Counted from the first letter of the stretch, positions 11,501-22,529 are shown. The stretch: DNA of 64,000 bases from Cornus controversa (GCA_026545225.1 CM048853.1:51075755-51139754), one strand, 5' to 3'. Notes: generated by a model from the sequence alone, not told the origin. A program made the numbers and translations.

Positions 11501-13866
11501 ATTTTGTCCCAATGCCCCCCTCACTATTGCTTACCTGACCTAATTCATAAAAACCTTATTACCTCATCTTATTCATATAGAAAAGGCTATTCCTTTCCAA
11601 ATTTAAGTTCATGAAGCGAACACCATGTTTTTTTTTACAATGACCTCAACTGATGTGAAAAGAAATACAAGATAAATTGAGTTTCAGTCAGCCAAACAGA
11701 CCCAAGATAATAAACCTCAATGAAATAAAGGGTAAGGGATGGAGGGAAAGAGAGAAAAAGAGAGATGCAAAAAGTAACGAGTACTCGTTTATTAATGATC
11801 ATGGACTCCCATCAAGTGCAACAATTTCCCTCCCCAGGAACAATTCAGGTTATGTATTTTTTTTACAAGTCTATTAAGATTGTGTAAATAAAGAACAGAG
11901 TTCCTCACAATTAAATGACTCGGATGGCTTCATGCTAAATAAGATACCACATCAGTCCTTGACATAGTATCCAACTGTTTCAGCATAATGGATACAAATA
12001 AATCAAGCATGTTTAAGCAATCACTACAGATTTGATTACAGAAAATGGTCACAAATTTAACCGTTTCTCTTACAGAAATGAAAATTATCTCATCATATAA
12101 AATATAATTGCAAAAATTACCAAATGACAAAATATGTTACATGGACTCATCTATACGTGTGAAGTACATATGTCGGACGTGTGACACCTTCATATGAAAT
12201 ATTGTATATTTGCACAAACCCCACACAAATCCCCCCACACACCCCCCCCCCCCCTGCGCCATCTTCTGTTACATTATTACTTAACCACAAGTGAATTACC
12301 GATATTGAAATCTCTATGTTACACAAAAGACATATCATCCAAGGCATTAGTAGGAGAATATTTAAAAAATAATAATTATTTAACAGTGTCCTCAGATTTA
12401 GATATTTGATATATTCTACCTTTGACAATTACCAACTCAGGACACAAGTAACTTGAGTCCATATAATATGGCTAACAAACCATCCCAGATCATTTATCTG
12501 ATTCTATTACTATTGTTAAGATATCCCAATATAGGTACAGAAAGATAAATTAGCTTTTAATTAAACCAGGCGCGTCCTTTTGAAAAGAAGAGAAAAAGGG
12601 ATATCAAAGAACAATATATTTACTGAAGTTTCCAAATGAATTTCTGTTTAGCAGCAATTACCGCATAAAGTGCCTCCAACTTTGAGTTGTTCCGTAGAAT
12701 GTCAAGAATGATTCTATAGGTCTCCCATAAGAACTTAAACCATGGGGTCACAAGCTCATGGTCAGACCTATCCTTTCCCTTCTCACCACCGACATAACTT
12801 AGCATTAGATCTTCTGGCCTTTTATCAGCTTCAAGGTCATCAACGCCGAGAGCTTCTTCTAAGGCTTGTGCCTGGCTACGAGCTAATTCAGCTTTCTCAG
12901 TGGATAGATGCATGAAGTGCTTGATCACCTCCTCCAATGAAGTAACATTCACTTGCTGACATACCATGCGATATTGAATCAGACCATCCTTAGCAAACCT
13001 ACCGCTTCGCATGTCAACACAGAGCTCCACATACTTGAACATAATCCTTTCGAGTGTCTTCTGCCATGCTCTGTGCCTCTTTGAGGTGATAAGGTCATGG
13101 AGTGCTTGCAAGGCATCTTGCTTCTGCCCAACATTGATCAACTCTGCATTTGACGAGTTATTCACCAAAGGTCACTTGACTTCAAATAGATAAACATAAA
13201 ACCAATCCACATTTTGCATCAATGTTTGTTAACCACAGAGACTAAAGCATGTCACACTGGTGGTATACAAGGCATTAAAAATTCAGAAATTAAAGTTTGA
13301 CAATAATGCAGTTTTATATTTCAATGGCATGAATAGCATATAATAATTTGCCATTGGAAGAAAATGAACTCATTAATCAGCATATTTGTCAAGTCATGGT
13401 TAACAAAGATAGCCAATGGTACTTCCAAAACTACATAAAACTGTTAACGTTGAATTCCAAAACAAAAAACCAGTTAAGCATTCAGTAACAGTCCCAAAAT
13501 ACATGAAGGTAAAAAATAATTAACTGACCTGAGCATGTCAAAATCAAAATGCAAGGAAAAATGAGTGTTAGTATAATATATAAATATAAATTTCAACTCA
13601 GCAAAGCCTCTTTCCAATTATTTGGGGTTCCCCAAGCCAGAAAAATTTATCTTCAACTATAACAAGGGAAACATAAAAACATGTGTACAACTATATTAAC
13701 ACGAGTAAAAAGATATATAACTGACAGAAGTCATAATTCCAAGGACATTGAAGCAAAGCTTTTTTGCATACTTATTCAAAAGGATATAAAAATTTAGGAA
13801 AAGAAAAATATGACACTAGCCTTCAGCGCGCTTCAGAGCATTTTCCGGGTTGGCAAAAATTGCCAT
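2252..13866 (-). CDS. TIF3A1: Eukaryotic translation initiation factor 3 subunit A (eIF3a), 13 coding exons
   Basis: eIF3a is the largest scaffold subunit of cytosolic eIF3, which brings mRNA and initiator tRNA to the 40S ribosome. Coding exons, in order: 13821-13866, 12662-13143, 10952-11167, 10427-10795, 10313-10342, 8371-8598, 8094-8255, 6404-6625, 6137-6322, 5945-6067, 4813-4893, 3914-4118, 2252-2535. They sum to 2634 nt, which is 877 residues plus stop in one frame. Residues 1-15 read [15 protein letters not shown], the family start. A PCI region lies at about 320-500, a charged coiled-coil region at about 540-785, and a Pro/Gly-rich tail with [12 protein letters not shown] follows. All introns are GT-AG except the first, which is GC-AG. 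Arabidopsis TIF3A1 is about 987 residues, recalled from memory. The shortfall comes from two missing coiled-coil segments and a shorter tail. The identity is near certain. Full function is likely but not proven, since this could be a diverged paralogue. Confidence 0.93.
3012..3134. repeat. 66-bp tandem duplication in eIF3a intron 12
   Basis: Two nearly identical copies (from 3012 and from 3078) of a 66-bp unit beginning AAGTATGCTAATAATTATAA. Only single-base differences separate them, which suggests a recent duplication. Confidence 0.8.
3914..4118 (-). CDS. TIF3A1: eIF3a coding exon 12
   Basis: Encodes residues 716-783 plus one base, [20 protein letters not shown] through EEEEARKRE. It corresponds to the SRRQAEFDRIRTERE region of eIF3a. 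The acceptor is TTGTGCAG and the donor is GTATTT. Confidence 0.9.
4813..4893 (-). CDS. TIF3A1: eIF3a coding exon 11
   Basis: Encodes residues 689-715, [20 protein letters not shown] through ARMLGQK. The acceptor is CATGCAG and the donor is GTTGGT. Both junctions are phase 0. Confidence 0.9.
5945..6067 (-). CDS. TIF3A1: eIF3a coding exon 10
   Basis: Encodes residues 648-688, [20 protein letters not shown] through HEAEQQ. The motif is diagnostic of plant eIF3a. The acceptor is AATTACAG and the donor is GTATAG. It was recognised by translating the minus strand and has no long open frame of its own. Confidence 0.9.
6137..6322 (-). CDS. TIF3A1: eIF3a coding exon 9
   Basis: Encodes residues 586-647, [13 protein letters not shown] through KIKKPVLEG, a Lys/Glu-rich coiled coil. 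The donor is GTGAGT. The following intron is only 69 nt, so no further exon fits before exon 10. Confidence 0.9.
6404..6625 (-). CDS. TIF3A1: eIF3a coding exon 8
   Basis: Encodes residues 512-585, starting [19 protein letters not shown] and ending QERQLLEM. It begins the long charged helix. The acceptor is TTTTTTAG and the donor is GTATTC. Confidence 0.92.
7733..8015. repeat. Triplicated 70-bp unit next to a hAT-like terminus in eIF3a intron 7
   Basis: Three diverged units of about 64-71 bp (from 7733, 7801 and 7872) share AAATTTCAAATA and CTCAAGACTTAATT. A poly-T tract and GC-rich sequence follow, whose complement begins CAGGGGTGGACCAATG, like the CAGGGGCGGA termini of hAT-Tip100 elements. 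A partner terminus was not found. Confidence 0.5.
8094..8255 (-). CDS. TIF3A1: eIF3a coding exon 7
   Basis: Encodes residues 458-511, from [13 protein letters not shown] to [10 protein letters not shown]. This is the end of the PCI/winged-helix region, with the conserved [20 protein letters not shown]. The acceptor is TTTTCAG and the donor is GTAAGT. Confidence 0.93.
8371..8598 (-). CDS. TIF3A1: eIF3a coding exon 6
   Basis: Encodes residues 382-457, from [20 protein letters not shown] to TLRLLQQ, in the PCI region. The acceptor is GGTACAG and the donor is GTACAC. Both junctions are phase 0. Confidence 0.92.
10313..10342 (-). CDS. TIF3A1: eIF3a coding exon 5 (30-nt microexon)
   Basis: A 30-base exon encoding residues 372-381, [10 protein letters not shown]. 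It is bounded by TTTTCCCAG and GTAAGA. The peptide matches the MLSRSALLSEL segment of Arabidopsis eIF3a (from memory). It is needed to keep the PCI-region sequence whole and is easily missed by gene predictors. Confidence 0.88.
10427..10795 (-). CDS. TIF3A1: eIF3a coding exon 4
   Basis: Encodes residues 249-371, starting [14 protein letters not shown] and ending [10 protein letters not shown]. It runs into the PCI region and includes [19 protein letters not shown] and [14 protein letters not shown]. The acceptor is TTGCAG and the donor is GTAATG. Confidence 0.92.
10952..11167 (-). CDS. TIF3A1: eIF3a coding exon 3
   Basis: Encodes residues 177-248, from [19 protein letters not shown] to TELELWQ. 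It is bounded by TTTGTAG and GTCCGT and both junctions are phase 0. It carries the strongly conserved [19 protein letters not shown] stretch. Confidence 0.93.
12662..13143 (-). CDS. TIF3A1: eIF3a coding exon 2
   Basis: Encodes residues 16-176, starting ELINVGQKQ and ending [10 protein letters not shown]. The acceptor is TGCAG before AG TTG ATC, and the donor is GCG followed by GTAATT. It holds the conserved [12 protein letters not shown] and [22 protein letters not shown] motifs of the helical N-terminal region. Confidence 0.93.
13821..13866 (-). CDS. TIF3A1: eIF3a coding exon 1
   Basis: Encodes residues 1-15 ([15 protein letters not shown]) plus one base of the next codon. It ends GCTGAAG and is followed by GCTAGT, a GC-type donor. 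The ATG at 13866 is chosen because plant eIF3a proteins start with M-A[12 protein letters not shown]. The exon is shorter than usual ORF finders report. Confidence 0.9.
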
Positions 13867-13908
13867 GTCAATCAATCAGACGTTCCGTTCTCAAACAACA
13901 ATATTAAC
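13867..13908 (-). other. eIF3a 5' UTR segment after a likely leader intron
   Basis: Just upstream of the ATG the minus strand reads TATGTTGCAG then GTTAAT, a good splice acceptor ending at 13909. A leader intron is therefore likely, as is common for plant translation genes. I could not place the upstream noncoding exon or its donor. Confidence 0.45.
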
Positions 13909-14990
13909 CTGCAACATATCATGATAGCATTGTTGCATTAATTAAGGGTAAGCATAAATTGGTACAAATATATATGCATTTATATATGAATAAAAACAGA
14001 GCAGACAGGGGAGTCAAATGGGCGGAGTCATCAGTGGGTTATAACCCGCTAACAATCCATTTACGACGGGTTGCAAACCGTTCAGCCATTAAACGGGCGG
14101 GTCAACTGTATCTGATCCAATGACCCGTATATTCAACATTGACCTTTGGCGAGCGGATCGATCCATACCCGACCCAATTATCCCGAAAATTATATCAGGT
14201 TTGAAAAACCCTAGAATTTTTTCCACTTTTCCATTCGAGACTTCCATGAAACCTTGGAAGGCTTCATGCTGCGATTCTCAATCCAAAAAGCAAGCAAAGA
14301 AAAGGAAAGAGAAGGGTCAAAACAAATGGATTCCCCTGTGCAACATATCTGTGCAACATATCTAAAGAGATTTATCATTATTACTGCATCCCAGGACACT
14401 TCAGAGTAACCACAACCAAACCCAAATTAAACACGTAAAAATCTAGGGTTTCATATTCTACCACCTACAATTTTCAACTCGAAATACCCTCACAACATAC
14501 CCAAATTTAAGGTTTATAAATCTTTCAGCACCCGTTAGTCACAAATCATCTCAAGATCATTGGTCTATCTAATCTTGGTCACTCCAAATCCCATGTTTTT
14601 CATAATCCGCATGTGATTTCTTATTTCGAAATTATGGGTTCATCCCTACTCTTTCATTTCCGCGGTTTGGGGGATTAATTGATTGGATACCCGAGAACCA
14701 TAATCTTTCCTAGGAACAGCTTCCACGACGATAGATAGGGGTCAGGTTTGTTTGGCATCTCTGCCCCCTGCCCTCCAAACAGTATGGGAGCCTTTCATCT
14801 GATTTCACGCGAACTGCTAATGTGGCTGTGTCTCTAAATCCGACGACCTTGACTGAAAACCTTCCAATTAGGTCAGTCGCTGGCCGAGTAACTGATAGAC
14901 CAAATAAGCACAGTAGCTGTTTAAAGCCGAAGGAGCTCTATTTGGGATTCTGTAGCTTACGCACTTGCCTTTAGGGCTAGTTTAAAGTTT
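13909..14990 (-). promoter_or_regulatory. Probable eIF3a leader intron and promoter region
   Basis: This is gene-free sequence upstream of eIF3a. It holds telo-box-like motifs (AAACCCTAG at 14206-14214 and its complement at 14443-14451), typical of promoters and leaders of plant translation genes. At 14006-14160 there is GGGCGGGTC-rich sequence starting CAGGGGAGTCAAATGGGC, which resembles a decayed hAT terminus. The transcription start is not resolved. Confidence 0.4.
14206..14214 (+). promoter_or_regulatory. Telo-box-like motif
   Basis: AAACCCTAG here, and again in the opposite orientation at 14443-14451. Telo boxes (AAACCCTA) are known in promoters of plant ribosomal-protein and elongation-factor genes. 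Position, about 350-590 bp upstream of the eIF3a start codon, fits such a role. Confidence 0.4.
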
Positions 14991-15533
14991 CAGATCCAAG
15001 TTATAAATATGAATCTATGGTTCGTTTATGTGTGTGTGTATATATATCTATATTTTTATGTATTGTATAATATATATATCCATATGTCTATATACACACT
15101 TAAGTATATATACATATATTATCAAAGTCAACAATCAAATCCTCCCAGCAACACCCAGTCCGTAGCATCCATGTAAAGAATTCAACACTGATGCTAGTGT
15201 TTTCATACTTAATAATTATATAACAATTGTACGCCATATCATCCATTGTTCACTACATCACTAGCATGATATTATATAATTTAATCAATTAAATTTATTT
15301 GAAATTTACTCTAAACATGTAACCCTTACACACATGTTACTGGTAAAGAAATTCTACATATAGCTAGGCATAAAAATTAGTAGAACATCACTGACCTTGC
15401 AACTTCTCTTGATCTCCTCTAATTCTCTCTCTCTCTTTCAAAGATGGTAGATCGATGTGTATTATCTAATGTCTATATATATAGTCTTCATACTATACAG
15501 TTATTCTATTGAGATTAGGATTTTATTTTTATT

Positions 15534-15853
15534 TGTTAGGTTATATATTTTCTATGATAGATTATATATTTTTTGGTTTCTTACACCGTCTCCTAAACCT
15601 TGTAGGATTAGGATTTCTTGTCTTCTAAGTTTACTTAATCTCCAAGATTATGTGTCTATAAATAATTTTTTATGTATTGTTCATTAATATCAATTAAATT
15701 AATTCAATTCTTTCTTTATTTCTAACATGCTATCAGATTTTCGTAAGAGGTTTCTTACACTTTCTCCTAAACTATCTAGTTGTCTCCTAAATTTACTTCA
15801 CCTCCAAGATAAATATCAATTAAATCAATTCAATTCTTTTTTTATTTCTAACA
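15534..15853 (+). mobile_element. TRIM-like LTR relic (LTR plus partial second LTR)
   Basis: An LTR of about 194 bp (15534-15727) runs from TGTTAGG to TTTCTAACA. TGCTATCAGATTT follows, like the initiator-Met-tRNA primer site, and then a partial second LTR copy ending at 15853. It belongs to the same family as the element at 20930-21820. Fossil, non-coding. Confidence 0.6.
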
Positions 15854-17208
15854 CTACTATTTCATAAATAAGAGTAAAGTGCAAAAAAAGAAAAGCTCCT
15901 AAACTATTGCAAATAATCCGTCGACTATAAATTATCCCCCTAAATTAATGATTTGCTGCAATTAAGGACATATTTATCACGAAAGACAATTTTACCCATT
16001 CCTATTAAATATGTTCTTTCTTATTGAATTACTTTTATTATCTTTTTTCTTATCTAAATCTTAATTTTATTATTGGTATCATTTATCATAACAATAGAAA
16101 AAATGCAGAGTTGTGACTATCATCAAATTTAGCCATTTTCTAAAATGATTGACTCATTATTAAAACTTTACTATTTATAATAAAAATTATTATACCCAGT
16201 TTAAACTTTTTTCGTAAAAAGAATACATTTTTCACAAACAATATATTCATGAAAAATTAAGAAATTACTAAAATAAAAAATACCTTCTTTTTCATGCAAT
16301 ATATTTATGAAAATTTAATAAATTACTTAAATTGTTTAAAATTTTCTATTTAAGATTTTTATTAAAATAATTACTTTCAAGAATTAAGGTAAATTTATGC
16401 AAATTAATTTGATGGAAAGTATGTCATCGAATCAATATGAATTTTTTCATAATTTATTTTAATAAGAAAATTTGTGCTCCTAAAATCATAAAAGCAATGT
16501 TACAGAAAAAGAAAATTTGTTACAACGTAACTTGTAAGAACCATAACATAAAAGAGCATGTATTCTCTGTTGTTACAACACGGTGCTATAAGAGTTTTCC
16601 ACACAATTAAATATGTTTTTCACACATTAAAATTACTTATTTCATCCAAATTTAAATGTGTGAAAAAAAGATTTAATGTGTAAAAAAATAGACATGAAAA
16701 AAACATACTTAAATGTTTAGGAAAGTAAATTTAATGTGTAGAAAAAATATAACACTATTGCAACACGTAATCATTACAAGATTTAAATGTTTGTAAAAGC
16801 AGATTTAATGTGCAGAAGAAATACAACACATAATCATTACAACATAGTATACGAGCCAAAATAGAAACATCAAACACGTAAAATATTAATGGCCAATTTA
16901 TCTCTCTTTCAAGTTACTCATTTCCAACTACTACGACCTCGACTATCTTGGTTGGGAGTAGTAAATACCAAATATGGTCAGAGCTAATTACTCTTGTCCA
17001 ATCAACAAACAAGAGCATGGAGCAAAGTGAAGGCGACAAAAGGGGGCATTTGAGTGTTTGATAGTCGGATAAATATGTTGACTCTGCTACATCAAGTATG
17101 GATGAACCTAGAAGCTCACATTTGTATTAGATAGAGAATGACGTATCACATGCGATGATAACTTCTTAAGAATAATTTTATCACGGTTGTCCATAATCGG
17201 CGTAGAAT
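15854..17208. other. Intergenic, no gene seen
   Basis: Strongly AT-rich. At 16550-16860 a degenerate motif of the type TTTAATGTGTAGAAAAAATA recurs several times, suggesting a decayed repeat. No coding sequence was recognised. Confidence 0.5.
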
Positions 17209-18542
17209 GTTACGTATTATATCCTCTTAATTTGCATATTTTATTCTCTTAGTGATAGTTTATTTGTGATTTTACTCTATTTTTATGTTTTCTGTCTTTT
17301 CATAAACTTAATGATTATTTCAGTTAAAACCATGATTTTTGGAGTTTTGAAGAAGACATTCAAGAAGGTTATATGAAGTTTATGTAAAATGGATTCATTC
17401 AACTTCATATTTTAACTCAAATCAGCCCAAGGAAGAGGTCTAAGAGAATTATAACTGCTTAAGGAGATTACGGATCTGAAGCCCAATTCTGTGCGTAATC
17501 CAGTTTTAATACTGTTCTGGAAAAAGGCCCAAAAGTCTTATTTTCAAGCGTTAATTCGACTTGATTTCTAAATGGGTTGAAGGAAATTCGATTATGGAGA
17601 TATTTGTATTTCACGGAGATTTCGTGAATCGTACTAATTTAAGGTCAAAATTGGATTTCAATTTAGAGAAAATATTTTGACATATTTTCTCCTAAACACT
17701 TTCCTATTTTCTTTTACTTGGAGAACACCCTAGAGGATCTCTATATAAGAGAAATAGATGAGTATGGTTGAAGAGGAGAAAAACAAGTGGAGGGCAGGGC
17801 AAAGAAGACAGAGACAATCCGGGTTTTATTTATTTTGTTTCATTATATCTTTTATTTATTTGTTATATTCTTCTACCATGTGTAACTAAACTCCTCAACT
17901 AGGGTTGAGGAGGAAACCTCCATTAATGAAGTGAAGTTATTTTGTTCATTAATTGATTCCTATGCGTATGATTTTCGCTTCTTGTGATTAATTATTTTAT
18001 AATTCTTTCACCATCTATATCATGTATATGTGGTAGTTAGAAAGTATTATAATTAATCTAAACTTGAGTTTGTATTTCTTAAAAGTGATAATCTTTAATC
18101 TTATGTTTTTCATTAAATTGGATTCATAAGATGCTTAGAATTTTGCAATAATGAAGCGAAGAAAAATCTACCTTTTTAATATATTTTTCATAGTACTTTA
18201 TTGTTAAATCTTGAGTAAGCAATAGATTGATTTTTTGATTGCAACTCTAAATTTGAGAATTAATAAATGAATATTAGAAGTTTCATGGATTTAATAGTGG
18301 TGGAATCCAACACCTTAGTTATTTTTTCTATTTGATTTCAATAGTATTATTTTGTTTGCATGTTAGTTTAATTTACTCTAAAATCAACCAACTTTTATTT
18401 AAACTAGATTAGTTTTAAATTAATTTGAATTTATATTAATTTTTCTTCTCAAAGCATTCCTTTGGGTTCGACCTCGTTCTTGTTGATCTATACTTCAATA
18501 GATTCGTACACTTGCGAGTTATTTTACACTTTTAAAACAACA
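17209..18542 (+). mobile_element. Probable solo LTR of a Gypsy-type element
   Basis: About 1.33 kb running from TGTTACG to AACAACA. The promoter-like stretch CTCTATATAAG lies near 17740, and CATTCCTTTGGGTTCGACCT lies near its end, a text typical of long plant LTRs. A truncated inverted relative starts with the same TGTTACG at 54029, which supports the left edge. No clean 5-bp duplication was found, so the right edge is less sure. Confidence 0.55.
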
Positions 18543-18583
18543 TCAGTCCATGTATCACAAATTTAATGGAGAGATCATACACC

Positions 18584-19227
18584 TAGGGGTGGCAATTTCC
18601 CCCGCCCCTAATGAAAGGGATTTGGTATGCCCCTAATAGGAGTAGAGGCGGGTATGATTTTTTTTTAAAGAAAACCTACCCCGCCCCAATTATACACACA
18701 CACACACAAGAGTTAGAGAGAACTAAGAAGTTATTTGAAGTCTTAGAGATTTTCCTTCGACGATTTTATCCCAGTAAAGTCGTGAAGGTACTCTCTTTAT
18801 CTTATTCTGCTCTATTCATCTCTTTATCTTGTGGTTGAAAAAGAACTTTCTACCTTTCTCTCTCTATCTTGTGTACATAATAGATCTACAATACAATTTT
18901 TCTTGAAGACCAGAACTATTTCTATCTCCATCTACATTTGTTTGTATGTATGTTTATGTCATTTTCTTTGGTCTTATATATTGGAGTTTTAACTGTAAGA
19001 GTGATGCATCATCATTTGGTACATTTAGTCCAAATATCGAATTCACAACAAATAAAGCAAATGATTTTATGAATTCTGTTATTCCTCTCTCTCTAAACAG
19101 GGCGGTGGTGGTATGCTTACCACAAACCCGTTAGGGTTCTTAACGGGAGATGGATTAAGTATTTTCTTAATGGGGTAGGGTATCGTTTTGGCATACCCGC
19201 CCCATACCTGCCCTATTGCCATCCCTA
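18584..19227. mobile_element. hAT-like MITE
   Basis: A 644-bp element with ends TAGGGGTGGCAAT and ATTGCCATCCCTA. Near both ends are GC-rich repeats (CCCCGCCCC; ACCCGCCCCATACC), a hallmark of many plant hAT derivatives. No clear 8-bp duplication survives, so it is probably old. Confidence 0.6.
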
Positions 19228-20749
19228 TCTGCACTAACACACCTACTTTTCATACAAGTCTATCTGGCCTTAGAATTACTTTGCTTGTCTTTTACTTACT
19301 TTCACAATGTAGCTTATAATTCTTCACTAAAGTTTATTTTAAAGCGTGTAATCGATAATCAATGGTTCAGCTTGTGAGAATGTAAATAGATTTTCACTGC
19401 TTGTACTGTCCAAGAACTTGTAATTGATTCTCATTGTATTGCTCAAAGTTAATAAATAATATTATATATTTCTTGAACCAAAAAGCACATTTTATTTAAA
19501 AAATTATGTTTAGAAGTATTTGGTGATAAAGAAAAATGTGTTTAGGGAGTAGAGATTTAACGTTCTGACTAAATGTATAATATTTTAGGTAACTTGTATA
19601 TATATTTTTAGACAATATAATCCCTGATGCAAACAAACGTGTTGAGTTTGGATAACGTGTTAAGTTCGGTTTGAGATTTTACAACCAAGATGCAACCCAA
19701 ATTCTAAAAATGGTGGTCCAAAAACAATAAAAAACCAAACTAAGTTCAGGTTGGTCCGCCCAATTAGTTGCACCCCTAAGCTAATGCACATGTTTATTAA
19801 TGTATAGATAATATAGTAAAATTAGCAATAAAAGTGCTTTAACCAAAATTGTTAACAAACAAATTTAAAAGTGCTTTTAAGTATAAAAAATTGTTTTATA
19901 ACTTTTATAGAATACATCACTAACACCTACCATACTTTTTACTAACCACAATTTTATGACAATTCTACTGAGAAAAACGTTTTCATCATTACAACAGCAA
20001 TACTAAATGAGCACGTAGAGAAAGAGCTACAAGAGTGGAGAGGCAAATTGAAACCCTAAATTATATATATGTATGTATGTATGTATATATATATATGGAA
20101 TGGGTCAGCACAGGGTGGATGATATTCACGGTTAAACAAGAATGAAAAACCTCACTCCCACGAGATAATTATTATTAAAATAAACCAGAATCTAGTCGCT
20201 CCCCTACAATTATGTAGCAAAATATGCTTGGTTACTTTGAAAATAGTTTTCAAGAACTCAAAAAACAGAAAACTATTTTAAGAGAAATATAAAAGACAAT
20301 TTTTTGAAAACAAGCTTTTTTTTAACTGGTTTTCATAACCAAGTAGACTTTTTGTACAATTTTTTTATTTCAGTTGTCAGAAAATAAAAAATTATTTTCA
20401 AAATACAAAACTAGCAAACCCTTATACTATGTTTGGTTGGAGGGATAGAAAAATGGATGGAAGGGAGAGGGGAAGGGATGGATAAGGTATTCCTAGGTAA
20501 GGGATGGTGTCTCCTCACTTTTTATTTGGTTGAATGGAAGAGATAGTAGAAAGGATTGATGGAGTGACATTTTTTTTTTGTTTGATTGGAAAGAAAGAAA
20601 ACAGAGTTTTTATATACTTTTACCAATATATCCTCATTAATTAAATTGATTAGTCATGCATTGTTCATGTGGATGAAGGAATTTATTTCCATAACTATTG
20701 TGATTGGGTGTTTTGTTTCAATGAAATATTTAATTTAAAAAAAAATGCA

Positions 20750-20784
<35 letters not shown>

Positions 20785-20929
20785 CGTACTTTAGTATTTA
20801 CCAGAAAAAAGAATCCTAATACTTTGTTATTTACCGGAAAAAAAAAGAGTCCAACAAAATCTTGAGAAGACTAAACAGAGTCCACATGCTTTGGTATTTA
20901 CCAAAAAAAAAGGAGATTATATATCTTTT
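19228..20929. other. Intergenic with decayed MITE ends, no gene seen
   Basis: Contains two stretches beginning like Harbinger-type MITE ends (GCTTGGTTACTTTGAAAATA near 20228; TATGTTTGGTTGGAGGGAT near 20429). A (TA)n tract lies at about 20753-20782. No gene was recognised. Confidence 0.4.
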
Positions 20930-21820
20930 CCTAATAAATTTCTTACATCTTCTCCTGAATTATCTAGGACGTCTAGGATTTTTTGTCTCATAAATTTACT
21001 TAGTCTTCAAGATTATGTGCCTATATATAGGCTTTTATGTATTCTTCATTAATATAAATACAATTCAATAAATACAATTCTCTTTATACATTTCTAACAT
21101 GGTATCAGAGACTATCAATTCCTGATTGTTGATCGCCCTCATTGTTGAGGATGACACCATCCGTTTCATCCCACGCGATCAATCGTAGAAAATAATTTTT
21201 GCCTTATATATATATATAATGCAGATAATAAAAGAAGAAAAATATGACAACCTAGCTCAAGTTGAATTCATCGGCTCCCACTAGCATTTGTGTGTCAAAG
21301 TCGCTGATTTGAACGAGCCCCTTTTCTGATTTTCAAATCTGTTTTCACTCCAACGAGCAGTTTTCGGTCTTACCGTCGCTCCAACGAGTTCGCTCTTTTG
21401 CAGCTTCTTTTAATGTGTTTCACAACCACTAGTGGTAACATCACTAGATTGCTTTCATGAGCCATAACATTTGTGTCAAAGTCGCTAATTTCAATGAGCT
21501 ATTTTTCTGATTTTTAAATTAGTTTTTGTTCCAACAAGTCTCTTTCAGTCTTTCCGGCTCTTTTGCAACTTCTTTATATGTTTTCGCAGCCACAGTTGGT
21601 TATACCACCAAATTGCTTTCACGTGACGCATTCAAAATTTTGTCTCCAAACTCAAGTTGATTTCATATGACTCACTTTGAGTTTGCGGGGTTGTTAAATT
21701 ATATATTTCCTATTATATATTATATATCTTTTCCTAATAGGTTTCTTACACCTTCTCTTAAATCCTATAGGATTATGATTTCTTGTCTCTTAAGTTTAAT
21801 TATCCTCTAAAATTGTTCAT
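20930..21820 (+). mobile_element. TRIM with internal tandem repeat
   Basis: A left LTR part ends TTTCTAACA at about 21099, followed by TGGTATCAGAGAC, the initiator-Met-tRNA primer site. A non-coding internal region follows and ends in TTGCGGGG (polypurine tract). A second, truncated LTR starts TGTTAAATT at 21692. The internal region holds two diverged copies of a unit of about 180 bp (from about 21280 and 21460, sharing TTGTGTCAAAGTCGCT-type text). Fossil; both LTRs are incomplete. Confidence 0.6.
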
Positions 21821-22223
21821 GATGAAACAGAAATTCATTCTGAGCTGGTCAAACGCTAACCTGTAAAAAGACAAGAGAAGGATAGTCGAGAGGGCACCGA
21901 CGTGATGGCGACCTACTATACTTTGAAGATCAAGTCAGATATCGGGAAGGTTCTCAAAGCTATAAAGCACTTTTTAGAGTATTAATTGCGTACTTTGATA
22001 TACGGATGGTCTCTTTATTTGTAGCAGTCGAATGAGAACTTGTCCTAGTAAAAAATTGGCTCTTCAGTTTTTCAGACTTATCCGGATATAGAAAAATTCT
22101 AGTCAAAGCATACCTTCTGTTCAAGTCACTTTAATCTCAACTTTCACGTCAAAAGTTTCACAATTTGAGTCAAATGCTCTGTGAGTTCATTAATATCAAG
22201 ACAATATCAATAAATACAGCTTT
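21821..22223. other. Intergenic, no gene seen
   Basis: Moderate-GC sequence with no recognised gene. The compositional change from the AT-rich flanks suggests an unidentified repeat remnant. Confidence 0.3.
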
Positions 22224-22232
22224 TTATTTCTA

Positions 22233-22520
22233 GGACAATACTTACCTACTCACCAGTGTGTAGGTGAGCCCTCCTGACCGCTGATGTGTTCCAATAAAAA
22301 ATGAACACGTCAGCTTTAATTACAAAATTAAATTTAAAATGCAATAAATAAGTATAATAAATGAAGTTTAAAATGCAATAAATAAGTATAATAAATGTGA
22401 TTGAACTCATTTATTATACTTATTTATTACACTTTAAAACTGATGTGTTCATTTTTTATTAGAACACATCAACGGTCAGAAGGACTCACTTACACACTGG
22501 TGATTAGATAAGTATTGTCC
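22233..22520. mobile_element. Mutator-like foldback MITE with 9-bp target duplication
   Basis: A 288-bp element whose two ends are inverted copies for about 85 bp, beginning GGACAATACTTACC and CACCAGTGTGTAGGTGAG. It is flanked by perfect 9-bp repeats TTATTTCTA (22224-22232 and 22521-22529), the length made by Mutator-like transposases. The interior also contains a repeated AATGCAATAAATAAGTATAA. Non-coding. Confidence 0.88.
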
Positions 22521-22529
22521 TTATTTCTA

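Noticed and set aside
13816-13821. GT donor four bases after the GC site of eIF3a exon 1
   Set aside because: Joining it to exon 2 gives a stop codon at the junction, whereas the GC donor restores the conserved peptide.
17209-18542. Full Gypsy element instead of a solo LTR
   Set aside because: No primer site, gag or pol sequence follows on either side within several kb.
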